From contig JAZBRS010000039.1 in NCBI GenBank assembly GCA_037176725.1, positions 22,356,001 to 22,420,000 on the forward strand: a stretch of DNA of 64,000 nt, read 5' to 3'. The notes below the pieces were generated by a model. It was not told where the DNA came from. It saw only the letters and a program-made list of their open reading frames with translations, and did no database searches. The DNA is from Posidonia oceanica. Taxonomy: Eukaryota; Streptophyta; Magnoliopsida; Alismatales; Posidoniaceae. Shown here piece after piece: positions 11,737 through 22,813 of the stretch. Position numbers and translations under genes: made by a program. Numbering within the stretch: the stretch's first letter is position 1; the number at the start of each line of letters is the position of its first letter.

Positions 11737-12086
11737 ACTCCAAGGGGTGTGGGTGGTTAACACATAGAAATTTCTAGAAAAAATGGCAGTTATGGCCAGT
11801 CGCCGCATGGGTAGGCGACTAAGGCTAGCAACCGCCCTGTCAAACATGTGGAAAATCGTAGAAATTCGGTTGATAGAGGCCACGATCGTTAGTCGCCAGT
11901 TAGGTTGGCGTCTAGAGGTTAGTCGCCCACTTTGTTGGTGTCTAGCAGTTGAGGGGATTGTGGGAAATAACCGTAGCAGTTCTGCGACCGTTAGTCGCCT
12001 GTTAGGTTGGCGCCTAGTTGTCGAGGGGATCGTGGGACACAACCACCAAAAATAACTGTTCGATTCGGTTAACGGAGCCTCCGATA

Positions 12087-12283
12087 GTTAGTTGCCTCCC
12101 CAGTTGGCACCTAACTTAGTTGCCTCCCCAACTGGCAACTAACTTAGTTGCCTCCCCAGTGGGCAACTAACTTAGTTCAGATCATTTCTAGCCCACGATA
12201 GTTAGTCGCCTCCTAACGTGGCATCTAACTTAGTTGCCTCTCCAGCTGGCAACTGACTTAGTTGCCTCCCCAGCTGGCAACTA
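12087..12283. repeat. 29-bp tandem hairpin repeat in the LTR
   Basis: Six units of the form TTAGTTGCC-TCCCCAGCT-GGCAACTAA, each an inverted repeat with a stem of about 9 bp and a loop of about 9 nt. Three units lie at 12087-12171 and three at 12200-12283, split by CAGATCATTTCTAGCCC, which recurs after the second block. The 3' LTR lacks the whole array. Confidence 0.8.
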
Positions 12284-12638
12284 GCAAGCTCAGATCATTT
12301 CTAGCCCTAGCTTTTAGGTTTTGCCCAGAGAAAACAAGATAAAAGGCCGAGAAACTTCAGATTGTCCATGAAATCATAAAAACATCTTCTTTAACTCAAA
12401 TCTGCCATGGATTTGAGTGGGATAAAGTGTGCTCAAGGTACTCGGACTTGCCACGAGTTTGAGTGCATCAGCTCTGCCACAGCCAACAACCTTAAGTCAA
12501 GTAGGATCAAGCATTGTTTTTAAGCAGATTAATGAACATCTGGAAGATTTGTTATTAAGCCTTAGTTGTGTGATTTGGGTTCCTCAGAAGTTCCTATCCT
12601 CTATGAACTCTGCGAAATGCGAAAATGAGATATCTACA

Positions 12639-12870
12639 GCAGCATCTTACGCAGCCAGTTTGATAACAACGTTGGACGCTGTATCAAGCTGCGTCTTATG
12701 TAAGACGTAGCTCAGCATAGCGTCCTACACACCAGGACTGACAGAGCTAGAATTTTGGCTCCCAAGTGATCCAGAAGTGCAAATACCACCATACGCCTCA
12801 TCCAGAACCTTATCCCGACCATGTCCCATGTCCATTCATTTCCACTTCCACTGTTATACCCCATGCAAGC
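12639..12870 (+). mobile_element. LTR0, segment 2 of 3
   Basis: Continues LTR0 from 3616 after the GCAGC duplication. It contains a double-hairpin module (about 12668-12735: GTTGGACGCTG, GCGTCTTATGTAAGACG, AGCGTCCTACAC). It is cut at 12870 by the solo LTR, with target sequence CAAGC. Confidence 0.75.
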
Positions 12871-13130
12871 TGTAGACACCCCATTTTTTTCAATTTTTGT
12901 GCTGTGGAATCTCTCTCTCTGGTGGTTCTCTCCCAAACTTCAAAACAACCCCTAAAAACCAAACCCCAAAATCACACCCCTTTTCTAAGCCAAAAATCAC
13001 TCACTAAACCCTAGAAAACCTAGGTTAAAATCCTAAAAAATTCTAGGAAATCCAAGCCCTAAACCCTAGAAAACCTAGGTTAAAACCTTAGAAAACTCTC
13101 GGAAATCCAAACCCTAAACCCTAGAAAACC

Positions 13131-15829
13131 TTCCTTTCCACTTCTCCCGCAAAAAGTGTTCGCTCGCGCGCACTCACTCGGCTTCTGCCCTAGGGCACAC
13201 GAATATGGGGACTCCGGTCTCCTTCTGTCTATTCACCCCCTTCTTTTCCACATCTCGCCCTCCTCCATGGCCCTCTCAACCTCAGCCTCAGGCGATTTGG
13301 CGCCCGTCTCTTCCTCGCTTAGCCAGCTTGGGGTCATCGGGATGCCGCCCCTTTTTGTCGGCGATAGGTGGCTCACCTTCTTGGATGAAGCCTGGTCCAT
13401 TGGTATGCCCCTTGATGGTGCCCTCATCCATGGTAGTACCCTCTATTGTCGAGTCTCTGCTGCGGGTGTCTTTGGTGGCAGTTCCGGCTACAGCACAGAA
13501 ACATGAACTTGGGAAAGAGGAATTTCCAACCTTGATGGTCGCATCCTCTGATGGCAAGACGGAAGAAGTTTCTAGAGTGGTGGATCCCTAAGCGATTCTA
13601 GTGGCTAAGGTGGACCCTTCGCAGTCCCAACCATCTGGAGATCCTAGAGCAGCTGGTGTTGGAAGGAAGGTTGTCGTGGGAGATTCTACTGTGACCCCTT
13701 CTTCTCGGCTGTTGCCTAATATCACTATGTCGATTGAGCATGAGCCCCTCTCTTCTCCGCCCACCTACCATAATCCATGGGGTCAAAGACCAACAGTCCC
13801 CAAATCCTTTGCTGAAATTACTCGAGAGACTCACATGAGGCCGGTGTTTGATGAAATTCCAAAGAGGGATCCAGTTCAATTTGAAGGCAAAACGATGATG
13901 GTATTCTCTCCAGAGGAGGTTGGAAAGCTGTCATCACCTTTTGCTTGGATGTTGGTTGGACGGTTTGCCTCTTCCCGACCTACTCTCATGCAGATCTGGA
14001 ACACCATGAGACGAGTTCGGAACTTGACCAAGGGATTTTTTGTTAGTGCTGTGGATGATCAATATGTTTTCATTCGTTTTCAATGCAGGGATGATTTTGT
14101 CAAGGCTTATATCAAACGTGATTGGAAAGTGGGTGGAAAGACCATGCAGGTATCATGGCGGTCTCCCCGTTTCTCTCCTGGTGTGGAATCTACCTGCATC
14201 CCAGTCTGGATTGAGTTTCTACAGTTGAGAGCTCATCTGCAATCACCTGGGGTGCTTCACTCTATTGCTGGGATGGTGGGGAAGTTTCTATGTGCAGATA
14301 GCAATGTGGCACAGTTCACCAGGCTAGGTACATCACGAGTTTGCATTGAAGTGGACTTGTTGAAGCCTATTCCAAGCTCAGTATGGATTAACAATGGTGG
14401 GGAGGTTATTGCTCAACAAGTGGTGATCCCTAAAGAGTCTCTACCTCCTTTTTGCAAGAAATGTATGGCTATTAGGCATCTGAGCTCTATTTGCAACATG
14501 TCTTCTAAGGCAAGGCGTGATTTTGAGTCAGCAAAAGAATGGGTCGAGCAAACTTTTTACAGTGATAAAGATGGAGGTCTGTCAAGTGCGGAAGGGGTAG
14601 TGGCTGACAAGAACAAGGTCAAAAAGAAGAATAAGAAATCTAAGAAGAGTGTGAAGTTCGATCTTAACTCATCTCAACAGCAAGTTAATACCACATCTGT
14701 GGTCAAGACAGCCAGGTTGGATATTTGTGTGACCAACTGTGAGGCTTCTTTGCCTTCTAATGAGGTCACCAATGAGTTGAGCAAGGGGCTGGTGTTGGGC
14801 AACCTCAAGGGGAATGCAAGCTTTCTGGGTCAATGGCTGTGGAAGGGGTTCATGAAGAATCCTATCCAACAGGAGGCTCTTCTTCTTGGGCTGTTGTGGT
14901 TGTAGGTGTTAGGGTAAATTCCAAGGTGGCAGCTGCTATGGTGAAGGGTAAGTCTCCTTTATCTGAGGATGCTTTTGTGAAGGGGGCTTCTTCTCAACCT
15001 TCTGGTGTTGTAGAGATCCCTCTGATTGGGACTACTGGAGTGGTCTTGGAGCCTAAGAGCAACGTTTCTGTTGCAGTGATGGTGGTTTCCCTTTGGGAAC
15101 AGGTGCTGCTGGTCCAGATGAGGTGAAGGAGGCTGCATTGGGGAGATGGGCCCTCTTGATCACTACTATGGTGACTGTTGCTAGGAACAAGAGTGGGGCA
15201 AAGGCCTGTTCTCAATAGGAGGGTCAGTCTGAGGATTTATCTCACTTTGGACCTATTGACTATCAAGGTGATAAAAAACAAGGGGAAGATGAGCTTGTGT
15301 TGTACGGAGATGCAAAAGAACTACAAGTCTTACACAAGGACTTATGTGATGCAAAGTATTCCAATTTTGAGATTGAGGAAGTGGTCCCTTTACACTTTCT
15401 ATACAAATCTGAGCAGTAGCAGACTCATGCTCCTGAAGGAGATGGGTTGTTCTCTCTTGATGACTATGATGATGATACTTTCTTTAGGGACAACAAGCCA
15501 ATTGATTCTGAGGATCGAGCTCCTAGTCTTGATGCTATCTTTTATGATGATAGTGGCCCAAAGACATCTAAGAAAAAGAAGAAGTATAAGAGGAGGGATT
15601 GGGAGTCTATGCTCCCACCTGGGGGACCTCGGTGTTCGGGGCGTGTGAAGACACGCTCAGCGTTTAGTATGTTCTCGGGTATGGAGGAAGCTTCTATTTA
15701 ATCTGGTTGTACTCTTTCTTTTTTGTACTTTCTTGTATCAGTGGAGTTATAGTGTGCTCCATAGTAGACTATGGGTGTAATCTTTTTTGGCTTTTAATGA
15801 AGATTACTTTTAAATAATAATAAAAAAAA
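13131..15829 (+). mobile_element. ORF1-only LINE (L1) insertion
   Basis: A 2.7-kb insertion in the solo LTR, flanked by an imperfect 15-bp duplication, AAACCCTAGAAAACC (13116-13130) and AAACCCTAGGAAACC (15828-15842). It ends in an A-rich tail (TAAATAATAATAAAAAAAAA). It carries an ORF1 and a 3' UTR but no endonuclease or reverse transcriptase. This is an internally deleted or non-autonomous L1, which would need an autonomous L1 to move. Confidence 0.8.
13205..15701 (+). pseudogene. LINE ORF1, DUF4283-like with CCHC knuckle (broken)
   Basis: ORF1 protein binds LINE RNA. The main open stretch (13601-14905, 434 aa) shows a DUF4283-like region from about residue 60 (KSFAEITR, VFSPEEVGKL, WMLVGRF, GFFVSAVDD, YVFIRFQCRDDF, PVWIEF). 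It is followed by a CX2CX4HX4C knuckle, CKKCMAIRHLSSIC, near residue 290, and a Lys-rich stretch (KKKNKKSKKSVKF). Upstream the same frame is coding-like from 13205 with a TAA at 13589-13591. Downstream, coding-like sequence continues in other frames (14833-15126, then 15270-15701 ending ...FSGMEEASI with a TAG near 15417). The start is uncertain. Confidence 0.82.
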
Positions 15830-15985
15830 ACCCTAGGAAACCTAGGTTAAAACCTTAGAAAACTCTGGGAAATCCAAACCCTAAACCCTAGAAAACCTAG
15901 GTTAAAAACCTAGAAAACCCTAAGTCCCACACACAAAACCCACTTCCGAAACCCACACAAAATCCAAGCCCAAAGCCCATTCTCC

Positions 15986-16450
15986 TTTCTTATTCTCTTT
16001 TTTTTTTCTTTTCTCTTATTCTTTTTCCTTTTCCTTTTTTCTTTCTTCTTCCTTCTTCTTCTTCTTTTTTTAATTTATTTCTTTTCTTTTCTTCTTTTCA
16101 AGCCCAACACCTCCTCATTTTTATTTCCTTTTTTTCTTCTTCTCAAGCCCACCAGCCCACCTTCTTTCTCCTTTTCTTTTTTTCTTTCTTTTCACCCTCT
16201 TTCCCCTCCTCCTAAGCCTCCTTTTCCTCTCCATTTCTTTCTTCCTTTTTTTCCTCTCTTCTCCATTTCTAGGCCCGGCCCACTTCTTTGCTTTTTTTCT
16301 TTTTTTCCCCTTCCACATGCCCAGCCTACAGCCTCTTCTCCCTCCTTTTATTTCTTTATTTCGTTTTTCTTTTTTTTTTAACAATCTGGCCCGGCCCAAA
16401 GCCTCCAGCCTTCTCCTTCTTCCCTTTTTCTGTTTTTTTTCTCTTCAGCA
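15986..16450 (+). repeat. Pyrimidine-rich low-complexity tract in the solo LTR
   Basis: Long runs of C/T with interspersed CCCGGCCC words. The opposite-strand equivalents lie in the Ogre LTRs (29230-29480, 30120-30420, 51320-51580, 52190-52460, 55280-55530). No gene. Confidence 0.75.
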
Positions 16451-18059
16451 ACCCGACTCTTCCCCTGCCATTTCCCTCCTCCTTCAAACCCATCTGCAGC
16501 ACACTCAACACCTACTCACTCTCACAGCCACACCTACAACGCAGCTGCTCAACACTCCACCCTCTGCACCCACTCACCACGACCTCTGCCGCACGCCACT
16601 GTCCGGCGGTGGCTACATCACAGAGCCTCCTTTCTGCCTCACAACCCACTGCCAGCAGCTTCCCAGAGACTGCCAATCCCCTGCCAGCCCTCCTTTCCTC
16701 TTCTGCATGCCCATTCCTACTCAAGTGCTAAGCCTAGACCAAAACCAGCTCCTCCCCATCCCTTCCAGTGGTCCGCACTAGAGAATTCGCACGCACCTAC
16801 CAGCAGCAACCCAACTCTTTCCATCCCAGCACCAACAGCAACCTTCTTCTTCTCCACCCACACACAGTCACCCCCAGCTCTCCAAACTCCTCCACAGCAT
16901 TCACCAAACATCCAGCATCCTCGCCCAACACCCAGTTCACCCCAAAATGCCCAGCACACTCCCTCGTTCACCACAAACACCTACGCGCCATTTCAGCCCA
17001 AAAACGACCAAAACTCCCACCGCACTCCAAACACCTCACCACCCCGATCTAGCCACCTCTCCACACTCATCGAACCTCCACCAATCCGGAGACCACCGAT
17101 CCAGTCCAGAAGCTCCATAGTCAACCCAAAAATCCCATTTCGTTCCAGTGCAGCGCCCCCTCCTTCCGAGCAGCTCCGGAGCTCCCTCGCGACGTTGGGA
17201 ATTCCCTTCGATCGCCGCGCACCTCCGTCGCCCTTCGCAACACCGTAGCCAACGCTTGCCGGACTGTTGAACCCAAGTCGACGTTGCCTGCACGTGCCGG
17301 CCATCGTCACAGGTAACAGAAGTTACTTTCAAGCTCTATGCATACCTATCCTGCTTTCTTGATAATTAGAAGTAGATTTAGAGCCTCGTAGCCGTAAATC
17401 GTCGCTGCCGCTACAGTGTCGTCTTCCCCGACGAGCACTGACCTCCACTGCCACACGCCGGGTGTTCCAGACCTCCTCCTCCCTCCAGAACCTCCCCCGA
17501 GCTCCGCGAAGACATCCCCGACCTACTCCAGACCCATGCAACCGTTGCCGAAGCTTCATGCACCCCCTCCGCCTCTGCAACCGCTGGACTCCTTCGTCGA
17601 GCTCGACTAGGCACTCCGGACCTCCCCAAGCCTCTAGATCTTCCCCAAAGCTTCGCCGAACCTCTAGGAGACTGGTCCAACACTGCCCAAGCTCTTCCGC
17701 AGCCCCCAGTGCCACCTCCGCCTCTGACTTTCTCTACTGAAAGTGAGCTAGGTCGGCAGGGCGCTCCAACAACCGCCGTGCACCGCTGAAGCCACCGGAG
17801 CCTCTACCGCAACCGTCTCCAGCTTCCCCGAGCCTCAGGCCAACCTCCCGCGCGTCGCACTGCCACCGTGCAGCCTTTCTTCCTCGGCGAAGGTGCTGCA
17901 GTGTCGGCGACATTGTAGCACTGTAGCAGCATATGGTTTTTATTTTTGCTTTGGTTGGTGCATTAGAATAAATTGCTGTAGGTTATTTTATTTACTTTTG
18001 GGTCCAGCTGTGGTTTAAGAATCATTTAATTTTTGATTTAAATCATATTGCATTACAGT

Positions 18060-19500
18060 CTGATCCGCCCATTTAGTTTAATTGCATGCAGGTCCTTAAT
18101 ATATTTCATTTAAATCATTTAAATGTTAGTTTAAAGCATACCTTGCATTTCAGTCCTTAAGTTTCTACTATTTGCTTTTGGGTCCAGTTCTTGTTGATAA
18201 ATCATTTAATGCTGCATTAAAACCTTATTGCATTGCATTTAAATCCTCTACTTTGATTTATTTGCAAATCAGTCCAGTTGCAGTTCCAGCATCTCATTTA
18301 AATCTTATTTTTACTTTATTGCATTGCATAAAAAATCCTAAAAATGTTTTAATTGCATCTGAGTCCAGTCTATTGTGAATCATGCATTTAATCCACATTT
18401 TTACCATGTTGCATTGCATTTTAAATCCTGTGGTTTGCTATTATTGCATCTAGGTCCTCTAATCAATTAGATTCCATTTAAATCATGTTTTAAACTATAT
18501 TGCATTGCTGTTTAGTCCAGAAACATGTTTTAATTGCAAGTCAGTCCTTAGAACATTCATTCATTCATTTAAATGTGATTTTTTAACCTTATAGCATTGT
18601 AATAAAGCCCTCAGGATTTTAATCTTTGCATTTAGGTCCAGTCTGGTTTCAGCTGTGATTTAAATGTGAATTTTAAACCTTATTACATTGCAATAAAGTC
18701 CTGCAAGTTTCAATTATTACATTTAAGTTCAGTTTGCTTTGAATTGTGATTTAAATGTGATTTTTAAACCTTATTACATTGTAATAAAGTCCTGTGGTTT
18801 TACATTATTGCATTTAGGTCCAGTTTGCTTCCAACTAAGATTTAAATGTGATTTTAAACTTTATTACATTGCAATAAAGTCCTGCAACTTGTGATTATTG
18901 CATTTAGGTCCTTTACACATGCATACATCACTTAAATGGCTCTTTTAAACCACATTGCACTGTTTTAAAAGCCCAACAGTTTTCCTTAATTGCATGTCAG
19001 TCCACATTGTCTATTGTTGCTTGTTTACATACCTGTTTTGCATTGTACTTAGGACCTGCATGTTTTTGAAAACTGCATTGAGGTCCTTTCTTGTATTATT
19101 GCATGCATATCTTGCCATTAATGTTGTATTTAGTCATTGCTTGCATATTGCTCTGCTACATCCTCATTTTTGCATGCATTTGCCATGTTGCATTGCATTT
19201 TTGCCACATTTTGCATGTAGGCCCCTGTACTTTCCCTAAATTACATTTAGGTCCCTGTTTTTATATTTTTGCATGCATTGCATCCACATATCAATGCATC
19301 TGCTTCTTAGCATACATTTACTCTGCTGCATTGCATTTTGCCATGTTTTTGCATGTAGGACCCTATAGTTCTTTTAATTGCACTTAGGTCCCTGCATTTG
19401 CATTTTGCATGCATAGCACTCCCATGTCATTGCTCGTAGCACCCTTGCATACATTTGAGCATCCTTAGCTCCATTGCATGTAGGACACCCTATATTGCAC
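18060..19500 (+). repeat. Degenerate array of GCATTTAGGTCC units
   Basis: The phrase TTGCATTTAGGTCC and its variants (GGACCTAAATGCAA on the other strand) recur about every 60-110 bp. The same array, inverted, is at 26730-27760, 48890-49860 and 52885-53790 in the other Ogre-type LTRs. It is non-coding. Confidence 0.75.
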
Positions 19501-20417
19501 ACACATAGGGGTAATTTGCATTTAGACCCCCACTTAGATCACTTTTTCTGGCCCTTGATCCTTCTGACTTGAAACCTGAATAACTTTTGATCAGACCGTT
19601 GGATCTTCACGATCTAACTATCCAAGGCTTCCTGGTTGAATGATCTTTCATTCTAACCAAAGTTACCTCAGATCAGGCCTCAGATCCTCAAGATAAGCCC
19701 ATCTGAATCACTACACAGCACCCATTGCCTTATTATTCGCATTGCATGCATCGTTTTCAAGATCTGTTTTCTCGTGCACATAGATTAGGCCTTACCGCCC
19801 CTGCTTTCGTTTTCCATGTTGCATGCCGCTTCGCATTTGCATGGTTTACCGCTATTTTTTTTATTGCCTACATTTTCATTTAGGGCAGTGATGCCTACTA
19901 TCTGGAGTTCTTACGAACCAGGGCTTGCCTGTTCAGAACACTGACAGCGCTGCTGAGCACATAGATTGCATGTTTAATTCGCTGCACGCATTTCAGCACT
20001 TAGAGCATACATTTGAGCATGTAATTAAGCATTCATGGCATTTAGGCATTCACATCATGCATTTTCTGGCGTATGCGAGCGTTAAGCCTAGAAAGACGGA
20101 TTCTTCGGACGTATCGGGGGTGCCTAACACCTTCCCCGTGCGTAACAGGAGTCCTTGCCCTTTCTCATGGCCCGCAATGACCACATTGGCCATATCCTAG
20201 GCATGAGTCACATTTGCATAGCATTTGCATTCTTTTCCCTTTCTTTCTTTCTTCTTTGCATGGTTTCTCATGCTTTCCCTCGTTTTCCTTGTCTCCTGAT
20301 TTAATAGACATGGTGGCAACGTTGATTTAGTCTCATCTTTGTTTTTTCCTCTTTTTCCAGCGTTTCTGAGTAGAGTATCCCTCCTCAGGTCCTACCACTA
20401 ATAGTGAACCTAATTCC

Positions 20418-20457
20418 GATCGGTGCACGCGAGCTTTGGCATTGTGCATGGACAATC
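20418..20457 (+). other. Conserved 40-nt inverted repeat near the LTR 3' end
   Basis: GATCGGTGCACG ... TGTGCATGGACAATC, twenty bases before the LTR end. Forty-nucleotide equivalents are found at 25144-25183, 45484-45523, 47145-47184 (minus strand) and 60391-60430 (plus strand). Confidence 0.6.
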
Positions 20458-20477
20458 TGAACTTCGGGATTACTACA

Positions 20478-22537
20478 CAAGCCATACAAAAGCTTTGCTT
20501 CCTCTTCCATTTGAACGGTCGGCAAACACAATCCTTATGGAGAGCTTTCTAAATTCCTCAGCCAAAAGCCACTCGAACACACTCCATTTCGACCAACCCA
20601 GAGCTAGCCCCGGCCTTCCCGAAGCCTTGCCAAATTAGCCTAGCCACCACAGCCGTCATCCGAGCCATAGCAAACTGGAGGAACATCGCCAACATCGCGG
20701 AGCAACACCAAAGATCAAAACAAGTAAGTATCCTTCTCTCTTAGCTTAGAATCTTAAGTTTACATCGTTAATACTTGTTCTAATGCATGCTATCTAAGTT
20801 TTGCTCGTGTTATACATCAGTTGGCTATTATTTTCTTTTTCCAGTGATGGTTTCACTGGCCCTGTGAGGCCGTTAGCCACTGAGCGTGGTCGAGAACCCA
20901 ATCACCCCACTGTGTGCATTCAAGCTTTGCATGACCTCCCTCAAACCTCTACAATGAACCACAGTCGAGCTCCATGGGCTCTCAGCCGTTCTAATGGCTA
21001 GAGAACCCATCGAATTCTAGCGAAAGGGAAGTGGAGGTGGGGAGGTTGATTTACATATCCTTTTTTTATGATATATGCAAGGTTATGATTGTGGATGTAT
21101 GTTCTTGCTTAATCGATGATTTATGCTTTGATTCAAGTTGATTTGCATGCATATTTCTCTGAGCATCTTTGTCAATGCATAAGATGCTTGGCTTGGTGTG
21201 TCTAATGTGAGACGTAGCCAGAGCTAGCGTCTTACACCATTGTTGTGTTTTTGCATGTTTTCTCCAACAGAAACATTTTTAATGTCTACAGATACATGAT
21301 TCATGATGCATTCAGAGGTTTCTTAATATATTCACATCATGTTTCACTTCATAAAACATTTGATAAAATGGCATGTTTTATTTCCTAAACTTAAATAAAA
21401 AAACAGTTTTCTGGTGTAGGACGCATGAACATCCAGCATCTTATGTAAGACGCTGACATTCATAGCATCTTACACCTTTGTCAAGTTTTCCTCTATTTTT
21501 CCTTATCAAAAGGATTTTTATTGATTCTCTAAGGATTTGATATATGTTGCATAAAGATGATTTAATCTTATTCATATCCTGTTTTGGTCTTATACCGGTT
21601 TCCTTGAGATTCATTGGCCTCATTTCAAAAATCTGCATCTCTGGGTGTAAGACGCCGAACCTTATGCGTCTTTTGTAAGACGTAGGGATGTTAGCGTCTT
21701 ACACCCCAAGATGGCCATTTTAATATAGTGACTTTTAAAACGTTTTCAATCGACTTGCAAATCAATTCCAGAATGCATATCCTGTTTTAAACCCTTTTTG
21801 ATGGTGTTATGTCTTCTATGAACAATGGCTTTTATTAATTCTCTACTCATTTTGCCACTCTGTGAAGCTTCTGTTTTTTTTGTCTTGGACGCAGGATCCT
21901 GTGCGTCTTACATAAGATGCTGGGCATCGTAGCGTCTAACACTTCCAGCAAACTGAGCCCTACTTTGAAGCTTTCTGACATAGATTTTAGGTCTGTTTAC
22001 TTTAGTTTTGATCATCCAACATGATTTATACATCTGCAGTAACTACATGGATTTAAAAATCATTTCTAGCATGCTTTTCAAAACACTTTGTTTTCAAGAC
22101 ATGATTTGATTCCCTTTGCATGTTGCATCCTTACATTGCATGGTTTTATCCGACACTTTGTTTCTCGGCTGCATTGCATTAGGGCAATGATGCATACTGC
22201 CTGAGGTTCTTTTGGATTGAGGTTCCACTTTCCAAGATGAGGTCAGCGCCGCTGAGCACATTAGGATGCATGTTTTATTTTCCATTGTATATCATGGCAT
22301 TAGCATATTTTCAAAGGCATTTAGCATATTTTCAAAGGCATTTAGCATGTTTTACATGGCATAGCATTATCACCCTTGGGCGTACAGTAAATGGCATCAT
22401 TGCCAACATTAGCCACAAATGAGGGGAATAGCCCAGAAAGACTGACTCTCTCGGCCACATGGGGGTGCCTAATACCTTCCCCATGCATAACAGGAGTCCT
22501 TGCCTGATCTATGGCCCGTAATGACCTTGTGTCATAT
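20478..22537 (+). mobile_element. LTR0, segment 3 of 3
   Basis: Continues LTR0 after the CAAGC duplication. Similarity in order to the LTR at 57043-60449 is clear: a C-rich part, double-hairpin modules at 21196-21944, then the 3' conserved block GTGCCTAATACCTTCCCC (22467). LTR1 interrupts it at 22538, with CATAT as the left target sequence. The last few hundred bases of LTR0 must lie right of this window. No gene is seen. Confidence 0.72.
21196..21944 (+). repeat. Four double-hairpin modules, LTR0
   Basis: Modules at 21196-21238 (first arm lost), 21414-21476, 21645-21705 and 21884-21944. The typical unit reads GTGTAAGACGC...GCGTCTTATGTAAGACGC...GCGTCTTACACC, about 61 nt, at intervals of 218-239 bp. 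Arms use GTAAGACGC/GCGTCTTAC here, instead of GTTGGACGC/GCGTCCAAC as in the right-hand LTR. Confidence 0.85.
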
Positions 22538-22724
22538 TGTAGACACCGCATTTTGGCAACTGGACATTGGTGGATCTTCCTGGAAGCTCGCTCGGATCTC
22601 AGGATGGCCAATCTCCACCTAGACCTTGACCTAGACCTTGATCTCTCTAAACCCACCCAAATCTCACCTAAACCTTCCTAAGCCTACCCAAAATCCCCAA
22701 AACAACCCTGAAACACCTCTAGGA

Positions 22725-22813
22725 TGTTAGACGCTGCCTGTGCCAGCATCCAACGTTAGACGCTGTCTGTGCTAGCGTCTTACATTGGACGCTACTCCGG
22801 CAAGCGTCCAACG
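22725..22813 (+). repeat. Extended double-hairpin module, LTR1
   Basis: GTTAGACGCTG ... CAGCATCCAACGTTAGACGC ... GCGTCTTACATTGGACGC ... GCGTCCAACG: three hairpins instead of two. The matching three-hairpin unit in the right-hand LTR is at 57248-57337, at the same place, about 190-210 bp from the LTR start. Confidence 0.8.

Larger units (their letters stand above)
3617..12638 (-). mobile_element. Complete gag-only (TR-GAG-like) LTR retrotransposon
   Basis: This 9.0-kb minus-strand element is flanked by the target duplication GCAGC (3612-3616 and 12639-12643). It has a 5' LTR at 11105-12638, a tRNA-like PBS at 11078-11099, a gag region at 7218-9685, long non-coding stretches, a polypurine tract at 4583-4597 and a 3' LTR at 3617-4582. 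No protease, RT, RNase H or integrase is visible. It would depend on a partner for pol and integrase; its Tat-type gag and PPT suggest a related autonomous Tat element. It is inserted in LTR0. Confidence 0.88.
11105..12638 (-). repeat. 5' LTR of the gag-only element
   Basis: 1534 bp, matching 3617-4582 except for an extra block of about 570 bp (11978-12545). The TATA box CTATAAATAG is at 11727-11736 on the minus strand, about 900 bp into the LTR. The extra block carries a hairpin repeat at 12087-12283. Confidence 0.88.
12871..20477 (+). mobile_element. Solo LTR of an Ogre-like element, with LINE inside
   Basis: It starts TGTAGACACCCC and ends ATTACTACA, flanked by CAAGC at 12866-12870 and 20478-20482. 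No PBS follows, so this is a solo LTR. Without the LINE it is about 4.9 kb. From 5' to 3' it has AAACCCTAGAAAACCTAGG-type repeats, long pyrimidine tracts (15986-16450), a GC-rich part (17100-17900), an array of GCATTTAGGTCC units (18060-19500), the conserved GTGCCTAACACCTTCCCCG block (20130) and a 40-nt inverted repeat (20418-20457). The Ogre LTRs on the minus strand show the same order. Confidence 0.88.

Noticed and set aside
11783..12055. Plus-strand frame MAVMASRRMGRRLR... in the LTR, also seen at 4294-4509
   Set aside because: It recurs because both LTRs contain it, lies antisense to gag, and follows hairpin repeats; not a gene.
20801..21001. Small frame in LTR0 and similar C-rich frames at 22769-23172 and 57185-57900
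   Set aside because: GC-rich LTR leader sequence; frames are not conserved between LTR0, LTR1 and the right-hand LTR.
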